64,000 bases of DNA from Paenibacillus antarcticus (GTDB lineage Bacteria; Bacillota; Bacilli; Paenibacillales; Paenibacillaceae), in the NCBI RefSeq assembly GCF_001637225.1, contig NZ_LVJI01000016.1, positions 186,001 through 250,000 of the forward strand, written 5' to 3'. The notes below the pieces were generated by a model that was not told the origin of the DNA, ran no database searches, and saw only the letters and a program-made list of their open reading frames with translations. Below are positions 26,485 through 33,955 of the stretch, piece after piece (the first letter of the stretch is position 1; every line of letters starts with the position of its first letter). The translations under genes and the position numbers were made by a program.

Positions 26485-26595
26485 CGGAATTGTCCTGAAG
26501 AAGCGTAAGCGTTCGCCTTTGCCCTCTGATTTCAACAGCTATAGAGGTGTACAATCAAGAAATCGGAGGGCAACAGCGATCGGAAGGACAATCCG
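26485..26595. repeat. Large imperfect palindrome (structured intergenic element)
   Basis: CGGAATTGTCCT (26485-26496) pairs with AGGACAATCCG (26585-26595, one bulge). TTTGCCCTCTGATTTC (26518-26533) pairs with GAAATCGGAGGGCAA (26559-26573). A small GCG-TT-CGC hairpin sits on the left arm. The two stems are nested, giving a cruciform or RNA hairpin of 111 bases in the 312-base gap between ctaG and ctaM. No transposase is present. It looks like a Paenibacillus-type intergenic palindrome or a small non-autonomous element. Confidence 0.6.
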
Positions 26596-26707
26596 TTATC
26601 GCAGCGGGCATGCTACACTAATGTTTTTTATAGGCTCGTGTTAAGCTAGTTTTTTACGAAGTATTTTCAAGAAGCGTTGCTACAAAAAAACTTTTAGGAG
26701 GATACAC

Positions 26708-27172
26708 ATGGATTTATATTTCTTGCTGCCAACGATAAGTACTACGTTCATAGTCATAAGTGCAGTATTAGTCGCCATTGGTTGGATTCTTATTATTAAG
26801 GGTAAGAAAGAAGCGCATAAGAAGGTCATGATTGCTGGAGCTATTGCAGCGTTAATCTTCTTCGTAATTTACTCATCACGCACGATATTCGTGGGTAATA
26901 CAAATTGGGGCGGACCTGAAGACCTTGAGATTTATTATCGCGTATTCTTGATATTCCATATTACCCTTGCAACGGTTGCAGCGGTATTTGGACTTACGAC
27001 ACTCACACTCGGATTTAAATCCAAATTTGCGAAACACCGTAAATGGGGTAGGGTTACTTCGATTATGTGGTTCTTTACGGCGATTACGGGTGTAGCTGTA
27101 TACTCACTTCTTTATCTTCTGTATCCAGGTGGCCATACAAAACCAATGTGGCAAGCTATTTTCGGTATATAG
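26708..27172 (+). CDS. ctaM: CtaM/DUF420 cytochrome oxidase maturation protein
   Basis: 154 residues with four helices. LPTISTTFIVISAVLVAIGWILI, GKKEAHKKVMIAG, the HITLATVAAVFGL helix and KFAKHRKWGRVT are the DUF420 pattern (YozB in B. subtilis, CtaM in Staphylococcus, required for maturation of aa3-type oxidase). AGGAGG lies 7 bases before the ATG. Position after ctaG supports a role in oxidase assembly. Followed by a terminator. Confidence 0.88.
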   Translation: MDLYFLLPTISTTFIVISAVLVAIGWILIIKGKKEAHKKVMIAGAIAALIFFVIYSSRTIFVGNTNWGGPEDLEIYYRVFLIFHITLATVAAVFGLTTLTLGFKSKFAKHRKWGRVTSIMWFFTAITGVAVYSLLYLLYPGGHTKPMWQAIFGI

Positions 27173-27211
27173 GAAGTCTCTCTGTTATAAGAGATATTAT
27201 TATTCTAGGAT

Positions 27212-27247
27212 AAGATCCGTCAGTATAACTGAGGGGTCTTTTTTTAT
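27212..27247 (+). terminator. Terminator after ctaM
   Basis: AAGATCC and TCAGT pair with ACTGA and GGGTCTT, followed by a T run. Confidence 0.85.
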
Positions 27248-27269
27248 GGAAAAAATATCAAATAATATC

Positions 27270-27298
27270 TTGACGTAAGAATGAGCACACATTATACT
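27270..27298 (+). promoter_or_regulatory. Sigma-A promoter of the GntR-ABC operon
   Basis: TTGACG (27270-27275), a 17-base spacer and TATACT (27293-27298). The -10 box overlaps a palindromic operator. Confidence 0.75.
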
Positions 27299-27320
27299 GT
27301 GTATAAAGATATATACAGTA
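27295..27320. promoter_or_regulatory. Palindromic operator, probably for the GntR regulator
   Basis: TACTGTGTATA-AAGA-TATATACAGTA, one mismatch in 11 base pairs. It starts inside the -10 box, so a bound repressor would block RNA polymerase. GCACAC motifs flank it on both sides. Confidence 0.6.
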
Positions 27321-27399
27321 AGCACACCGAGCACACCTACATAACAGTGTCAGACCACAATGATGGAGAATAATAATCTTTAAGAGCGAGGCGATGAGC

Positions 27400-28122
27400 G
27401 TGAACACTGTAATAAGAGATGCTTGGGTGATTTTTAAAAAGGATATAAAAATTGACAAGATGCTGTTGATCCTTTCAATCCTATTTATGGGTTATATCGG
27501 GATTACGATAAGTATGTTTATCGGGGGAGAGTATCAGAATGACAAACAATTTATTCCAATGGCAGACATCATGATGCTAATCATGACTCCAATGTTAGGG
27601 TTTTATTACTCAAAGAAATCTTTTAAATATATGACGGATGATTCATACACACAAATGTTGGTCTATCTACGAACATTGCCAATCTCGCCAAAAGTCATTA
27701 TGTGCTATAGATATATTCAGATGGTAATCGCATTTACGATGAATAGCGTGATCGTCTTTAGTATCATATATGGCGTTAGCTATCAATTGAGATCGGAGAT
27801 ATCTATAGGAAATTACCTATGCTTCGCACTCACATGGATTGGATATGCGTTGGTAGTCACAGGGATTTATATTCATCTCGAATTCACCAATAGTGGAAGG
27901 AAATACTTCTGGTTAACCTTAGTGTTGATAGTGATTACGATTATTGTCGGCATCACTAACTGGTTACTAGGTGGAAATCTGCTGTTATATACAATGGAAA
28001 TGAGCAAAGAGTGGGGATTACTATCGCCAGTCATGTGGGGTGCTTTAGTAGGTGGAATAATTAGCCTGACACTAATGGGTAAATTAACTTTTCGCAGATT
28101 ACAATACAGAGATCTTCTGTAA
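27400..28122 (+). CDS. ABC-2-like membrane protein of the GntR operon
   Basis: About 240 residues, six helices: KMLLILSILFMGYIGITISMF, MADIMMLIMTPMLGFYYSKK, then a cytosolic YLRTLPISPKVIMCYR segment as in ABC-2 permeases, and four further helices. It is likely a permease subunit paired with the ATPase at 28568. The start is taken as GTG at 27400 because GAGG stands 8 bases before it; the ATG at 27394 is only 2 bases from that site. It is the first gene of an operon with a YtrA-like regulator and two ATPases. Substrate unknown. Confidence 0.65.
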   Translation: MNTVIRDAWVIFKKDIKIDKMLLILSILFMGYIGITISMFIGGEYQNDKQFIPMADIMMLIMTPMLGFYYSKKSFKYMTDDSYTQMLVYLRTLPISPKVIMCYRYIQMVIAFTMNSVIVFSIIYGVSYQLRSEISIGNYLCFALTWIGYALVVTGIYIHLEFTNSGRKYFWLTLVLIVITIIVGITNWLLGGNLLLYTMEMSKEWGLLSPVMWGALVGGIISLTLMGKLTFRRLQYRDLL

Positions 28123-28157
28123 TTAGACGTATACGATTTCGAAATGAGGTGTGAAAG

Positions 28158-28562
28158 GTGTGGATTCCAATTCAAATAGACGAGAACAGTGCGGAGCCTT
28201 TATATTATCAGATAGAAACGCAACTAAGATCGCTTATCATAAATGGTCAGATCGAGGAGAATACACTTTTACCATCGATTAGGGAATTTGCTAGTGGGTT
28301 GAATTGCAGTGTTATTACGGTTCGAAGAGTATATCAGGATTTAGAGGGTGAAGGGTTACTCCGAACGAAACAAGGAACAGGAACTTTTGTTGCAAAGGTT
28401 GGAGACTCCAAAAGGGAAACATTCAAGCGAGAGTCTGTTGAGGATGCTTTGGGCAAAGCAGTTGACGCGGGGATATCCGTTCAGTGCAGTGAAGATGAGA
28501 TAAAAAGATTGTTTCTAGATATAGTAACGCGTAAATATCATCCCGAGGTCGGAAAGGAGTAA
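28158..28562 (+). CDS. GntR-family (YtrA subfamily) transcriptional regulator
   Basis: 134 residues: an N-terminal winged helix with PLYYQIETQLRSLIINGQI, LPSIREFASGLNCSVITVRRVYQDLEGEGLLRTKQGTGTFV, then a short alpha-helical tail of about 55 residues. The missing effector domain is the hallmark of YtrA-type regulators, which sit in ABC-transporter operons and repress them until wall-active antibiotics appear. The start is GTG at 28158 with GAGGTG upstream. The palindrome at 27295-27320 is its probable operator. Confidence 0.9.
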   Translation: MWIPIQIDENSAEPLYYQIETQLRSLIINGQIEENTLLPSIREFASGLNCSVITVRRVYQDLEGEGLLRTKQGTGTFVAKVGDSKRETFKRESVEDALGKAVDAGISVQCSEDEIKRLFLDIVTRKYHPEVGKE

Positions 28563-28567
28563 TCGTT

Positions 28568-29482
28568 ATGGAGCAAATAGTCGTTCAAATGGTAGGTGTG
28601 AAGAAGAAGCGAAGAAATAAAATGATAGGTCCCCTTAATCTGTCTATTCCACAAGGATATGTCGTTGTCATCGTAGGAGAGAATGGGTCAGGAAAAAGCA
28701 CAATGATCAATATGTTGATGCAGACGGTGATACCTGATGAAGGGGACATTACATGGTTCGGTCAGTCCTATCCTAATGGGATTCCGCCAGAGATTAAGCA
28801 ACAAATTGGTTATGTATCAGAGAAGTCTAATATCGAAGAGGACCTTATGACGGCTGAGGAAGTCGCAAAATTCCGATCATATTGGTATAAAGATTGGGAC
28901 GATATGCTGTTACAGAAATTGTTCAAGACGTTTAATATTCCTGTTAACACAAGGTTGAACAAAATGTCCAAGGGCGAGCGAAGAAAAGTTGAAATTTCCG
29001 TCGCTTTGGCATCCCATCCTAAGTTGTTACTGTTAGATGAACCTTCTTCTGGGCTTGATCCTTTTGCCTGGAAGAGAATGATTAATGAGCTTCAAGAATA
29101 TATGGCACAGGGAGAATCGACGATTCTATTGTCTACCCATATTGTAGATGAGATTAGGAGACTTGCAGATTTCATCATCCTTGTTCATCAGGGTCGAATT
29201 CTCGGGATGGTTGAGAAAGATAGTCTTCTGGATAATTGGAAGGAAGTATGGATGAAAGGTGATATTAGCATGGTAGAAGATTTACCAGGCATTATATCTG
29301 CACATCAGGAGTCCATAGGGATGTTGCGCTTAATTACAACAGAGTGTAAGGAACTCGAGAATCTCTTGCAACAATCAGGAATACAAGTTATGAAGACACG
29401 TGGATTAGAGCTTGATGAAATATTGAGTCTATGGATTCAAAGAGATGAGGCTGTCATTGTGCAGTCTGAGAGGGGAGAATAA
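28568..29482 (+). CDS. ABC transporter ATP-binding protein (first ATPase of the operon)
   Basis: 304 residues. Walker A GENGSGKST, signature MSKGERRKVEIS (a variant of LSGGQ), Walker B LLLLDEPSSGLDP and switch His in LLSTHIVDE. The C-terminal extension of about 90 residues is typical of YtrB-like exporters. It follows the GntR gene by 5 bases and precedes a second ATPase by one base, so it is translated from the same message. Likely partner: the membrane protein at 27400. Confidence 0.9.
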   Translation: MEQIVVQMVGVKKKRRNKMIGPLNLSIPQGYVVVIVGENGSGKSTMINMLMQTVIPDEGDITWFGQSYPNGIPPEIKQQIGYVSEKSNIEEDLMTAEEVAKFRSYWYKDWDDMLLQKLFKTFNIPVNTRLNKMSKGERRKVEISVALASHPKLLLLDEPSSGLDPFAWKRMINELQEYMAQGESTILLSTHIVDEIRRLADFIILVHQGRILGMVEKDSLLDNWKEVWMKGDISMVEDLPGIISAHQESIGMLRLITTECKELENLLQQSGIQVMKTRGLELDEILSLWIQRDEAVIVQSERGE

Positions 29483-29483
29483 C

Positions 29484-30389
29484 ATGGAATCACTGAAGCT
29501 GGAAAAGGTAATCAAGCAATTTGGAGATAAGACCGCAGTAAATGAATTGTCTCTAGAAGTAGGGGTAGGTGAGATCTACGGACTTCTTGGAGCAAACGGT
29601 GCTGGAAAGACGACAACTATGCGTATGGTACTAGGACTTATATATCCCGATGGAGGAAGTATACGATACAATGGTAAACCCCATAGCGATGAACTTCGGC
29701 AAATCGTGGGCTATCTACCTGAAGAACGAGGGCTCTATCCGAAGGTTAAAGTGAGTGAGCAACTTAGTTATTTGGCTCAACTTCGAGGTATGTCGCGAAA
29801 GGATGCAGATAAGAGCATACGGTATTGGTTAGAGCGCTTTGAAGTCCCTGAATATTACGAGAAACGAATTGAAGAATTATCCAAGGGGAATCAACAAAAG
29901 ATTGGGTTCATTGCTGCTGTTGTGCATAAGCCTCAGATCCTCATACTCGATGAAGCATTCAGTGGATTGGATCCTGTGAATGTGGAGTTATTAAAGGCAA
30001 CGGTTAAGGAGCTACGTGATCAGGGAACCAGTATTCTTTTCTCGACACATCGAATGGAACACGTTGAAGAGTTATGCCGGAACATTACAATTATGCATCG
30101 TTCTAACCCGATTGTTCAGGGAAGTCTGAAGGAAATCAAAAGTAGATATCCACGCGAGCAGGTAGCTTTAGGAACGACAAGTGAAGTAACTGGACTCGAG
30201 AATATTCCCTGCGTAACTAAGGTAACTATTCAGGAACAAGGTGGGTATTTGATCAATATTTCCGATGTATCCGCCGCCCAACAGATATTGCAGATAGCGA
30301 TGCAGCAGAGTGTTGTTGAGAAGTTCGAGTTAAAGGAACCCACATTGAATCAAATCTTTATTAAAGAGGTAGGTGAATCTCATGAATAA
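29484..30389 (+). CDS. ABC transporter ATP-binding protein (NatA/YhaQ-like)
   Basis: 301 residues. Walker A GANGAGKTT, Q-loop region YLPEERGLYPK, signature LSKGNQQKI, Walker B ILILDEAFSGLDP (Glu followed by Ala where Pro is usual), switch His in FSTHRMEH. The C-terminal part resembles DUF4162 of the NatA/YhaQ group, which pair with an ABC-2 permease such as NatB/YhaP. ATG at 29484 follows GAGGGGAG. Its 3' end overlaps the permease gene by 8 bases. Confidence 0.9.
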   Translation: MESLKLEKVIKQFGDKTAVNELSLEVGVGEIYGLLGANGAGKTTTMRMVLGLIYPDGGSIRYNGKPHSDELRQIVGYLPEERGLYPKVKVSEQLSYLAQLRGMSRKDADKSIRYWLERFEVPEYYEKRIEELSKGNQQKIGFIAAVVHKPQILILDEAFSGLDPVNVELLKATVKELRDQGTSILFSTHRMEHVEELCRNITIMHRSNPIVQGSLKEIKSRYPREQVALGTTSEVTGLENIPCVTKVTIQEQGGYLINISDVSAAQQILQIAMQQSVVEKFELKEPTLNQIFIKEVGESHE

Positions 30390-31674
30390 ATTAGGTACTG
30401 TTATTGGATTTACATTTCGTAATAAGGTGAGGACTAAAGCGTTTCTCATAACAACTATTGTGTTAGCTATTATTATGTCTATTGCTATTAATATTCCTTA
30501 TTTCATTCAGTTGTTCACTGGGGAAGATTTGAAGTCAGGTAGTACGAAGATAGGTCTGGTATATGCAGAGCAGGCTAATGTGGCTGAACAGCTAGATAGT
30601 TATTGGAAGGCACAGAACAATGATGAATTTACTTTCGTGAAATATGATACATCCGATGCAGCAAGTTTAAAGAAAGATATTGAAGCGGGTACAATTGACG
30701 GATATTTACAGTTCTCAGATGATCAGAAGACACTATTCCCGTCAGTTGTGTATTCTTCTGACGAAGATGATGGTCTGAATGCGGTCGCACAGGCAGAGCT
30801 TTCAGGTGCTTTACAGGCTGTTAAGATGCAGGTTATTGTACAGGATTCACTGACGCCTGAGCAAATTGCTGAACTAAAAACACCTGTACAATTTAATGCA
30901 CAAAATATAAATGCAGATGCTTCTGCTCCAAAGGCTAATGAGAAAGATGAATCAAATCGTATGATGGAGTTCGGAGTGGTATATCTCCTGATTATTCTAT
31001 TCTTCTTTACTTCTATGACTACAGGCAACATGATCGCCGCTGAAGTGACGACAGAGAAAAGCTCACGGATTATGGAAATTCTGATTACAAGTGTATCACC
31101 ATTGACTCAAATGTTTGGAAAGATTATCGGGATGTTCTTGGTGGGCTTGACCCAAATTGCTGTATTTGTACTGGTGATCTTAGGAAATCTATTCATGCCA
31201 CAGAATAAAGAAGTGCTTGCAGATTTCAACATAGATCTTTCACAGGTCAGTATAGATGTGTTAGTCTACGGGTTCACATTTTATGTCTTGGGATATTTCC
31301 TATACGCAGTATTGTTCGCAGCTGTCGGCTCTATCGTAAGCCGTACAGAAGACTTAGGTCAGGCTATCATGCCGATTACGATGTTGTCGCTTGCTGCATT
31401 CTACGTGGGAAGCTTCAGTATGGGAGCACCAAATACCATGTTGATGAAAGTAGCTTCATTCATCCCATTTCTATCGCCAACGACCATGATTGTACGAATT
31501 GGTATCGGTGAAATAGCAGTATGGGAAATATGGGTTTCGATACTGATTCTTGTGATCTCAATCTTGTTCTTCGGATGGTTATCCGCGAAGATTTATCGCA
31601 CAGGTGTGCTTATGTACGGTAAGCGTCCAACGATTAAAGAGCTTCGTAAAGCGATGAAGGCTTATAAGATTTAG
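30382..31674 (+). CDS. ABC-2 permease (NatB/YhaP-like)
   Basis: 430 residues. One N-terminal helix (TKAFLITTIVLAIIMSIAINI), an extracytoplasmic domain of about 150 residues, then five to six helices in the C-terminal half including EFGVVYLLIILFFFTSMTTGNMIAAEVTTEKSSR, the standard ABC2_membrane_3 layout. It partners the ATPase at 29484, whose end it overlaps by 8 bases. NatAB relatives export sodium; other members export peptides, so the substrate is open. Confidence 0.88.
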   Translation: MNKLGTVIGFTFRNKVRTKAFLITTIVLAIIMSIAINIPYFIQLFTGEDLKSGSTKIGLVYAEQANVAEQLDSYWKAQNNDEFTFVKYDTSDAASLKKDIEAGTIDGYLQFSDDQKTLFPSVVYSSDEDDGLNAVAQAELSGALQAVKMQVIVQDSLTPEQIAELKTPVQFNAQNINADASAPKANEKDESNRMMEFGVVYLLIILFFFTSMTTGNMIAAEVTTEKSSRIMEILITSVSPLTQMFGKIIGMFLVGLTQIAVFVLVILGNLFMPQNKEVLADFNIDLSQVSIDVLVYGFTFYVLGYFLYAVLFAAVGSIVSRTEDLGQAIMPITMLSLAAFYVGSFSMGAPNTMLMKVASFIPFLSPTTMIVRIGIGEIAVWEIWVSILILVISILFFGWLSAKIYRTGVLMYGKRPTIKELRKAMKAYKI

Positions 31675-31717
31675 AGGTTGTGAAGTAAGAAAATAATAAC
31701 TAAAAGGAGTGTTAATA

Positions 31718-31903
31718 TTGAATAAAAACAATCAAACGTTAATGATGCTTGTAATTGGCCCTATGCTGATCTTAGGTAGTACAATGCATACAGATGGATC
31801 GATAGTGGAAGAGGTTGTGAAGGGTATACTAATGGGTATGGGCTTAGTGTTCACTCTTGTATATTTATATGATTTTGGAAAAAGAAGAAAGAAAATGGGC
31901 TGA
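31718..31903 (+). CDS. Small membrane protein at the end of the ABC operon (61 aa)
   Basis: Two short hydrophobic helices (TLMMLVIGPMLILGSTM and GILMGMGLVFTLVYLYDF) with a basic tail (KRRKKM). The start is TTG at 31718 with AAGGAG 8 bases before it; the frame is open 9 bases further but without a site. It is the last gene before a terminator and could be an accessory subunit of the exporter. No family recognised. Confidence 0.55.
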   Translation: MNKNNQTLMMLVIGPMLILGSTMHTDGSIVEEVVKGILMGMGLVFTLVYLYDFGKRRKKMG

Positions 31904-31913
31904 ATATTAGTCG

Positions 31914-31954
31914 AAAAAAGAAAGCTGCGGCATGTGCCACGGCTTCTTTTTTTG
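31914..31954 (+). terminator. Terminator of the GntR-ABC operon
   Basis: AAAGC and GGCA pair with TGCC and GGCTT, followed by a run of T. Confidence 0.75.
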
Positions 31955-32135
31955 ATTTTGTGTTTTGGATTAAGGATTTAATTAATAAAATTTAATAAAA
32001 AGATTAATATTATTTAACAACATTGATTTTATTTTCTGTTAGGATATGTGAAGCGTTGCAGTTATAGAGTAAATAACATAAGAATTTGCAGTGCATTTAT
32101 TCTAATAGTGTTGTAATCAACAGAGGAGATTAACA

Positions 32136-32945
32136 ATGAAATTAACCAAAGAGACAATAATAGGTATGGTATTAGGTAGTGCCTTAACGCTATCTTTAAC
32201 AGCAGGAATTAATTACGTATCTGCTATCGGAGCCACCAAACAAATTGAAGCGAATTTCAACAATATTAAAGTTAATGTGGAAGGTAAAAAGTTGGATTTA
32301 TCAGATGCAAAGGGAAATAAACTTGAACCATTTATTGTACAAGGTACTACCTACTTACCTGTTAGAGCAATTGCAGAAGGAATTGGTAAAAGTGTAGAAT
32401 GGGACATGAAGACAAATACCATAAATATCAATCATAGGAAGCAAACCAATGATTTGAATTACATTGCAGCAGAGACGGTTAAGAATCAGGGATTAGAACA
32501 GCAGATCATTAAAGCACTTAAGATGGATGACAGTGAAGCCAAAGAAACCCGTTATTATTACAATTACATTGATCTAAATGGTGACGGAATTAAGGAAGTC
32601 TTCGTTCAATTAGTCGGACCATATACCAGTGGAACGGGTGGAGATATAGGACTTATTTTTCAGCAAAAAAATAATGGTTTTCATTTAGTACAGCAGTTCT
32701 CACTTATTCGTAATCCAATCATTATAAGTAATGAGAAGACAAATGGATGGAATAATATGATTCTTGAAGTTTCTGGTGGTGGAATTACAGCACAAAGAGT
32801 CGAGCTGAAGTTTAATGGAACAAAGTATCCAAACCCTAGTGATGGAATTGAACTGAAGAAGAATACAAAAGTTAAAGGTACAGGTATAATTAAGAATGAT
32901 ATTGCAGCTGATTGGGAGACTGGAAAAGCTTTGTATTTGAAATAA
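32136..32945 (+). CDS. Secreted stalk-domain protein with an EF-hand-like loop
   Basis: 269 residues. N-terminal signal/anchor helix (TIIGMVLGSALTLSLTAGI). Residues about 40-100 are a stalk (copper amine oxidase N-terminal-like) domain, with VNVEGKKL and the diagnostic YLPVRAIAEGIG followed by VEWDMKTNTI. The C-terminal 140 residues contain IDLNGDGIKEVFV, a calcium-loop-like DxNxDG motif of the FG-GAP/dockerin sort, in a beta-rich context. AGAGGAG precedes the ATG. Probably exported and wall-associated; function unknown. A terminator follows. Confidence 0.75.
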   Translation: MKLTKETIIGMVLGSALTLSLTAGINYVSAIGATKQIEANFNNIKVNVEGKKLDLSDAKGNKLEPFIVQGTTYLPVRAIAEGIGKSVEWDMKTNTININHRKQTNDLNYIAAETVKNQGLEQQIIKALKMDDSEAKETRYYYNYIDLNGDGIKEVFVQLVGPYTSGTGGDIGLIFQQKNNGFHLVQQFSLIRNPIIISNEKTNGWNNMILEVSGGGITAQRVELKFNGTKYPNPSDGIELKKNTKVKGTGIIKNDIAADWETGKALYLK

Positions 32946-32961
32946 AAAAGTTATCAATTAT

Positions 32962-33008
32962 AGGGACTGTCCTCGAGCATAAATAATGCTTGAAGAGGGT
33001 CCCTTTTG
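32962..33008 (+). terminator. Terminator after the stalk-domain gene
   Basis: AGGGAC, CCTC and AGCAT pair with ATGCT, GAGG and GTCCCT, followed by TTTT. Confidence 0.85.
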
Positions 33009-33122
33009 TTATAGATTGAAACTTTTGATATCGATTCTAGTGGACTCTACATAGCCATTTAATTCAGCCGTCACACGATAGGTAGGATAGAGTGCCAATA
33101 CCTTATCCTTGTTTAAGGGCAT
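33009..33122 (-). pseudogene. 37-codon orphan reading frame, likely gene remnant
   Basis: On the minus strand an ATG at 33122 opens a 37-residue frame with protein-like composition (ALYPTYRVTAELNGYVESTR, then IDIKS near the end). There is no ribosome site, and the plus-strand neighbours are both complete. It looks like the C-terminal end of a lost beta-rich domain rather than a working gene. No family recognised. Confidence 0.3.
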
Positions 33123-33181
33123 AATATAACGGGTAATTTATTTGAACAACAACGACAAGCTAGAAATGAGGTAAAGAATAA

Positions 33182-33763
33182 ATGAAAAAGAAACTGATTT
33201 TTCTTAGTGTCGCCACAGTTATTGCTTTAAGTGGTTGCGGAAGTGGAAATGATACAAGCCAACAGCCTGATTCGAACACGAATATGAATAATTCAAACAC
33301 GATTAATACAGAGATAAATCATTCAGATATGAACCATGCTAGTTCTAATGAGGTTCCAAAAGGGTTAAAAGAAGCAAAGAACCCAACGTTTCCAGTTGGA
33401 AGTCAAGCGATTCTTCAAACAGATCACATGGCAGGTATGAAAGGTGCTAAAGCATCGGTTGTAGGTGCTTATGATACGACTGTCTATGTTGTTTCATATA
33501 CTCCGACAAGTGGAGGGGAACCCGTAAAGAATCATAAATGGGTTATTCATGAAGAAATTAAAGATGCGGGCAACCAAGTATTGAAATCAGGAACAGAAGT
33601 TACCTTAGACGCGGACCATATGCCTGGTATGAAAGGTGCTACTGCTGTAATTGAATCAGCTGAAGATACTACCGTGTACATGGTTGATTATACTCCGACA
33701 ACGGGTGGAGAAATCATGAAGAATCATAAATGGGTTACAGAAGATGAAATTTCAAATAAATAA
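33182..33763 (+). CDS. YdhK-like lipoprotein with two DUF1541 repeats
   Basis: 193 residues. Lipobox LSGC (Cys19), then an Asn/Thr/Met/His-rich linker (INHSDMNHASS), then two tandem copies of a 60-residue module. Each copy has DHMxGMKGA, DTTVYxVxYTPTxGGE and NHKWV, the DUF1541 pattern of B. subtilis YdhK. The repeated DHM/GMKG and NHKW groups and His/Met linker suggest metal (perhaps copper) contact, but that is inference. A weak GAGG site precedes the ATG. It stands upstream of a disulfide reductase gene, separated by a terminator. Confidence 0.85.
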   Translation: MKKKLIFLSVATVIALSGCGSGNDTSQQPDSNTNMNNSNTINTEINHSDMNHASSNEVPKGLKEAKNPTFPVGSQAILQTDHMAGMKGAKASVVGAYDTTVYVVSYTPTSGGEPVKNHKWVIHEEIKDAGNQVLKSGTEVTLDADHMPGMKGATAVIESAEDTTVYMVDYTPTTGGEIMKNHKWVTEDEISNK

Positions 33764-33850
33764 AACTTGATCAAGGAGAATTGGACAATAGTTAGCACGA
33801 ATTAAAGAGGAGTAACAACGTAAATATCGTGCTTTTCTGAGGAAGTTAAA

Positions 33851-33877
33851 GTCCAAGTCAAGAGACTTGGATTTTTT
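33851..33877 (+). terminator. Terminator after the YdhK-like gene
   Basis: GTCCAAGTC pairs with GACTTGGAT around a 4-base loop, followed by TTTTTT. Confidence 0.85.
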
Positions 33878-33955
33878 CTATTATGAACATTTCGTTATCA
33901 AGATTATCACAATTCTCTTTTGTGAAATAATAAATCTAACATGGAGGTTATAGTG

